A stretch of DNA of 7,667 nucleotides from Candidatus Poseidoniaceae archaeon (GTDB lineage Archaea; Thermoplasmatota; Poseidoniia; Poseidoniales; Poseidoniaceae). Position 1 is the stretch's first letter; every line of letters begins with the position of its first letter. Shown piece after piece: positions 6,361 to 7,667 of the stretch. The DNA lies in assembly GCA_022424925.1 (NCBI GenBank), contig JAKMGM010000123.1:1-7667 (forward strand). The letters are read 5' to 3'. The notes beneath the pieces were generated by a model. That model was not told the origin of the DNA. It made no database searches and saw only the letters and a list, made by a program, of their open reading frames with translations. Both the position numbers and the translations under genes were made by a program.

Positions 6361-6993
6361 TTATCGCATCTCAAGCCAAGCGAAAAAGGAGAAAATCGGT
6401 AGAAGTATCAGTATTGCGCGATTTATTTTTCGCTGTTGGTTCACATATTTGACCGTAGGTTCCGGCGAAACTTCGATTGATTTTGCGCTTCTCTTGCGCC
6501 GGTTCGTACTCACTTTCGATTCGATTCGATTAAGCACCTTCGAACGAAGTTCTGGCTGTCGGCTGTTCTGCACTCCTTGCCCCACGATAAACCGTACAGA
6601 GTGATGGTCGGCAAGTTCCAGTGCAGTATCAACAACTCCTTGCACATTGCTAAGGTTGTGCATGTCGATTCGGATTGACATTCCGTCGCTTTTTACGTGG
6701 CTTAGAACTCGCCACTTCCCCCTGCCTTCGTTGAATGGTTCAAGGAGTTCTCGAGCCATAAGAAGCGGCTTACTCCCGAGAAAAACCGGTCGCCTACGAC
6801 GAGCCAAGAACGGGCCGAGCAGTATGGCGCCAAGCATCGGCGGAATGCACATGAGGGTGGCAAGACGTTTGAGTTGACTGGGGTCTGTCAGGACGGAAAC
6901 AACCGCTAGGCTAAAACCAAGATACAAACCCATGAATGCACCTGCTTGCAGACCTGTGACAAGGCCTACGGGTTCACCCTGATTGGTGCTCAT
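6361..6993 (-). CDS. Membrane protein with an Smr-like domain
   Basis: This 210-residue protein has two hydrophobic segments at about 11-35 and 44-64, an arginine-rich ARRRRP stop-transfer stretch at 64-69, a soluble middle, and a third hydrophobic segment at about 190-208. The middle part, about 104-160, resembles an Smr domain, the nuclease module of MutS2 and of SMR proteins that cut mRNA at stalled or collided ribosomes. IRIDMHNLS at 107-115 corresponds to the LDLHGL motif with the Asp-x-His pair (Asp110, His112) kept. VRFIVGQGVQNS at 133-144 corresponds to the ITGKGxHS motif with Gly-x-Gly kept. By the positive-inside rule the basic stretches at 64-69 and 164-189 would put the Smr domain in the cytoplasm. 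The start at 6993 is the first ATG after an in-frame TAA. A 118-bp gap separates it from the methyltransferase gene, so it may or may not share a transcript. The Smr call rests on motifs I read by eye and is moderately sure. Confidence 0.68.
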   Translation of the reverse strand: MSTNQGEPVGLVTGLQAGAFMGLYLGFSLAVVSVLTDPSQLKRLATLMCIPPMLGAILLGPFLARRRRPVFLGSKPLLMARELLEPFNEGRGKWRVLSHVKSDGMSIRIDMHNLSNVQGVVDTALELADHHSVRFIVGQGVQNSRQPELRSKVLNRIESKVSTNRRKRSAKSIEVSPEPTVKYVNQQRKINRAILILLPIFSFFAWLEMR

Positions 6994-7002
6994 AGATGTT
7001 CG

Positions 7003-7018
7003 TGAGCGTTACCGCTCA
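7003..7018. repeat. Stem-loop between divergent genes
   Basis: TGAGCG and CGCTCA form a perfect 6-bp inverted repeat around a TTAC loop, 9 bp before the ATG of the Smr-domain gene. It lies in the roughly 80-bp gap between that gene and the divergent DUF2085 gene, so it could be an operator or a leader hairpin. No convincing TATA box was seen in this gap. Confidence 0.3.
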
Positions 7019-7074
7019 TCAATACTCGCATTTTCCGAGCCAAACTTCTTGAGTCGTGAACGACAGCGACACAC

Positions 7075-7667
7075 ATGGAGAAGAATGGCCTCATGAACCG
7101 TTCAAGAGAACGGAAAGTAGGGTATTGGATCTTTGGCGTCAGCGCTTTTTTCTTCATTTCTTTTTTCCTGACACCTTTTCTCCTTCCCACCGGTAGTGTT
7201 CCTGACCTCGGGGCGAGAGCCAATGCTCTGGATTATGCGACTGAAGACGGAGCCTTATCTGGAGGCAATTCTCCTGATGCATTGAGACATGTCCATGACG
7301 ACGGAACCATACACATGCACGAGCCCTTTGCGTGGTCAGAACTCGACCCATACAGCGGTTTTATCTACATGTTTGGAGATTTAAACTGCCACAACAAGCA
7401 TGAACGCTCTTGGCAGATCAATGAGAATCAGATGCCCGTGTGCACACGCGATGTTGGCATATTTTTTGGTCTTGCAATCGGTGGTCTTGTGTATTCACGA
7501 TTTGGTTACAACCGGTGGACTGTGCGTGATTCATGCCTGTCGCTGCTACCGGATTCATGGCTCGAGGGAATCTATAGAAACAATCGGAGAACGATGGCCT
7601 GGGTTGGTTTAGGTAGCCTTTTGTGCGTCCCTTTAATCATAGATGGTTTCACGCAACTTTTGACAGG
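7075..7667 (+). CDS. DUF2085 family membrane protein, C-terminus cut off by the window
   Basis: A frame of 197 codons opens at 7075 and runs off the right edge. The product has a hydrophobic segment at about 17-38, a polar, probably extracytoplasmic stretch rich in Asp and His (about 42-95), and two more membrane segments at about 126-141 and 174-194. The signature of DUF2085 is present: NCHNKHERSWQINENQMPVC at 104-123, followed by TRDVGIFFG, with Cys105, His106, Arg111, Cys123 and Arg125 conserved. The paired Cys/His and Cys residues suggest a metal or redox site, but the family's function is unknown. Two ATGs are possible: 7075, and 7093, which has GGAG 12 nt upstream; residues after the second fit a basic N-terminus before the first membrane segment. 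It is divergent from the Smr-domain gene. A 77-codon minus-strand frame over its start is treated as a shadow. Confidence 0.8.
   Translation, partial: MEKNGLMNRSRERKVGYWIFGVSAFFFISFFLTPFLLPTGSVPDLGARANALDYATEDGALSGGNSPDALRHVHDDGTIHMHEPFAWSELDPYSGFIYMFGDLNCHNKHERSWQINENQMPVCTRDVGIFFGLAIGGLVYSRFGYNRWTVRDSCLSLLPDSWLEGIYRNNRRTMAWVGLGSLLCVPLIIDGFTQLLT

Noticed and set aside
7150..7185. T-rich stretch as a possible terminator
   Set aside because: It encodes the first hydrophobic membrane segment of the DUF2085 protein and no gene ends before it.
6990..7223. 77-codon minus-strand frame that overlaps the Smr-domain gene start by ATGA
   Set aside because: Its product is basic and low in complexity and lies opposite the start of the DUF2085 gene, whose plus-strand product shows clear family motifs.

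Overview
The window looks like a compact genome segment from an uncultivated archaeon, most likely a planktonic euryarchaeon of the Marine Group II (Poseidoniales) type. This rests on the gene mix: a SerK/ParB-like protein ending in the archaeal serine-kinase PPKT-S/T-RH signature, a PDZ-containing M61 peptidase, a divergent PCMT-like methyltransferase and a DUF2085 membrane protein. Intergenic gaps are short, GC content is moderate, and an archaeal-type TATA-like element lies before one gene. The assignment is an inference; one gene, a bacterial/eukaryotic-type (class II) CCA-adding enzyme, would be atypical for an archaeon.

Layout. Positions 1-425 (minus) hold the N-terminal part of an unrecognised protein with an EF-hand-like loop at the window edge; it runs off the left end. 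Upstream of it on the same strand, 468-1835 encodes a class II tRNA nucleotidyltransferase/poly(A) polymerase-family enzyme with a strong Shine-Dalgarno sequence. Divergent from it, 1867-2343 (plus) encodes a short SerK/ParB-fold protein whose 3' end overlaps the convergent M61 gene by 13 bp. From 6993 down to 2331 (minus) runs a block of four genes: a membrane protein carrying an Smr-like domain, a PCMT-like methyltransferase, a HEAT-repeat protein and an M61 peptidase with a PDZ domain. The last two overlap by 4 bp (ATGA) and are almost certainly co-translated. A TATA-like box and a hairpin precede the methyltransferase, so the last three genes may form their own transcript. At the right edge a DUF2085 membrane protein (plus, 7075 to the end) diverges from the Smr gene and is cut off.

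How the genes may work together. The minus-strand block joins a protein-repair-like methyltransferase fold, a probable protein-interaction scaffold and a cytosolic metallopeptidase, with a membrane-tethered Smr nuclease-like domain upstream. A role in protein or translation quality control is a reasonable guess from these domains, but nothing in the sequence proves it. The CCA enzyme matures tRNA 3' ends, and the SerK-like protein may make O-phosphoserine or act as a ParB-fold nucleotide-binding protein. No tRNA, rRNA, CRISPR array or mobile element was seen, and no gap between genes exceeds about 120 bp.
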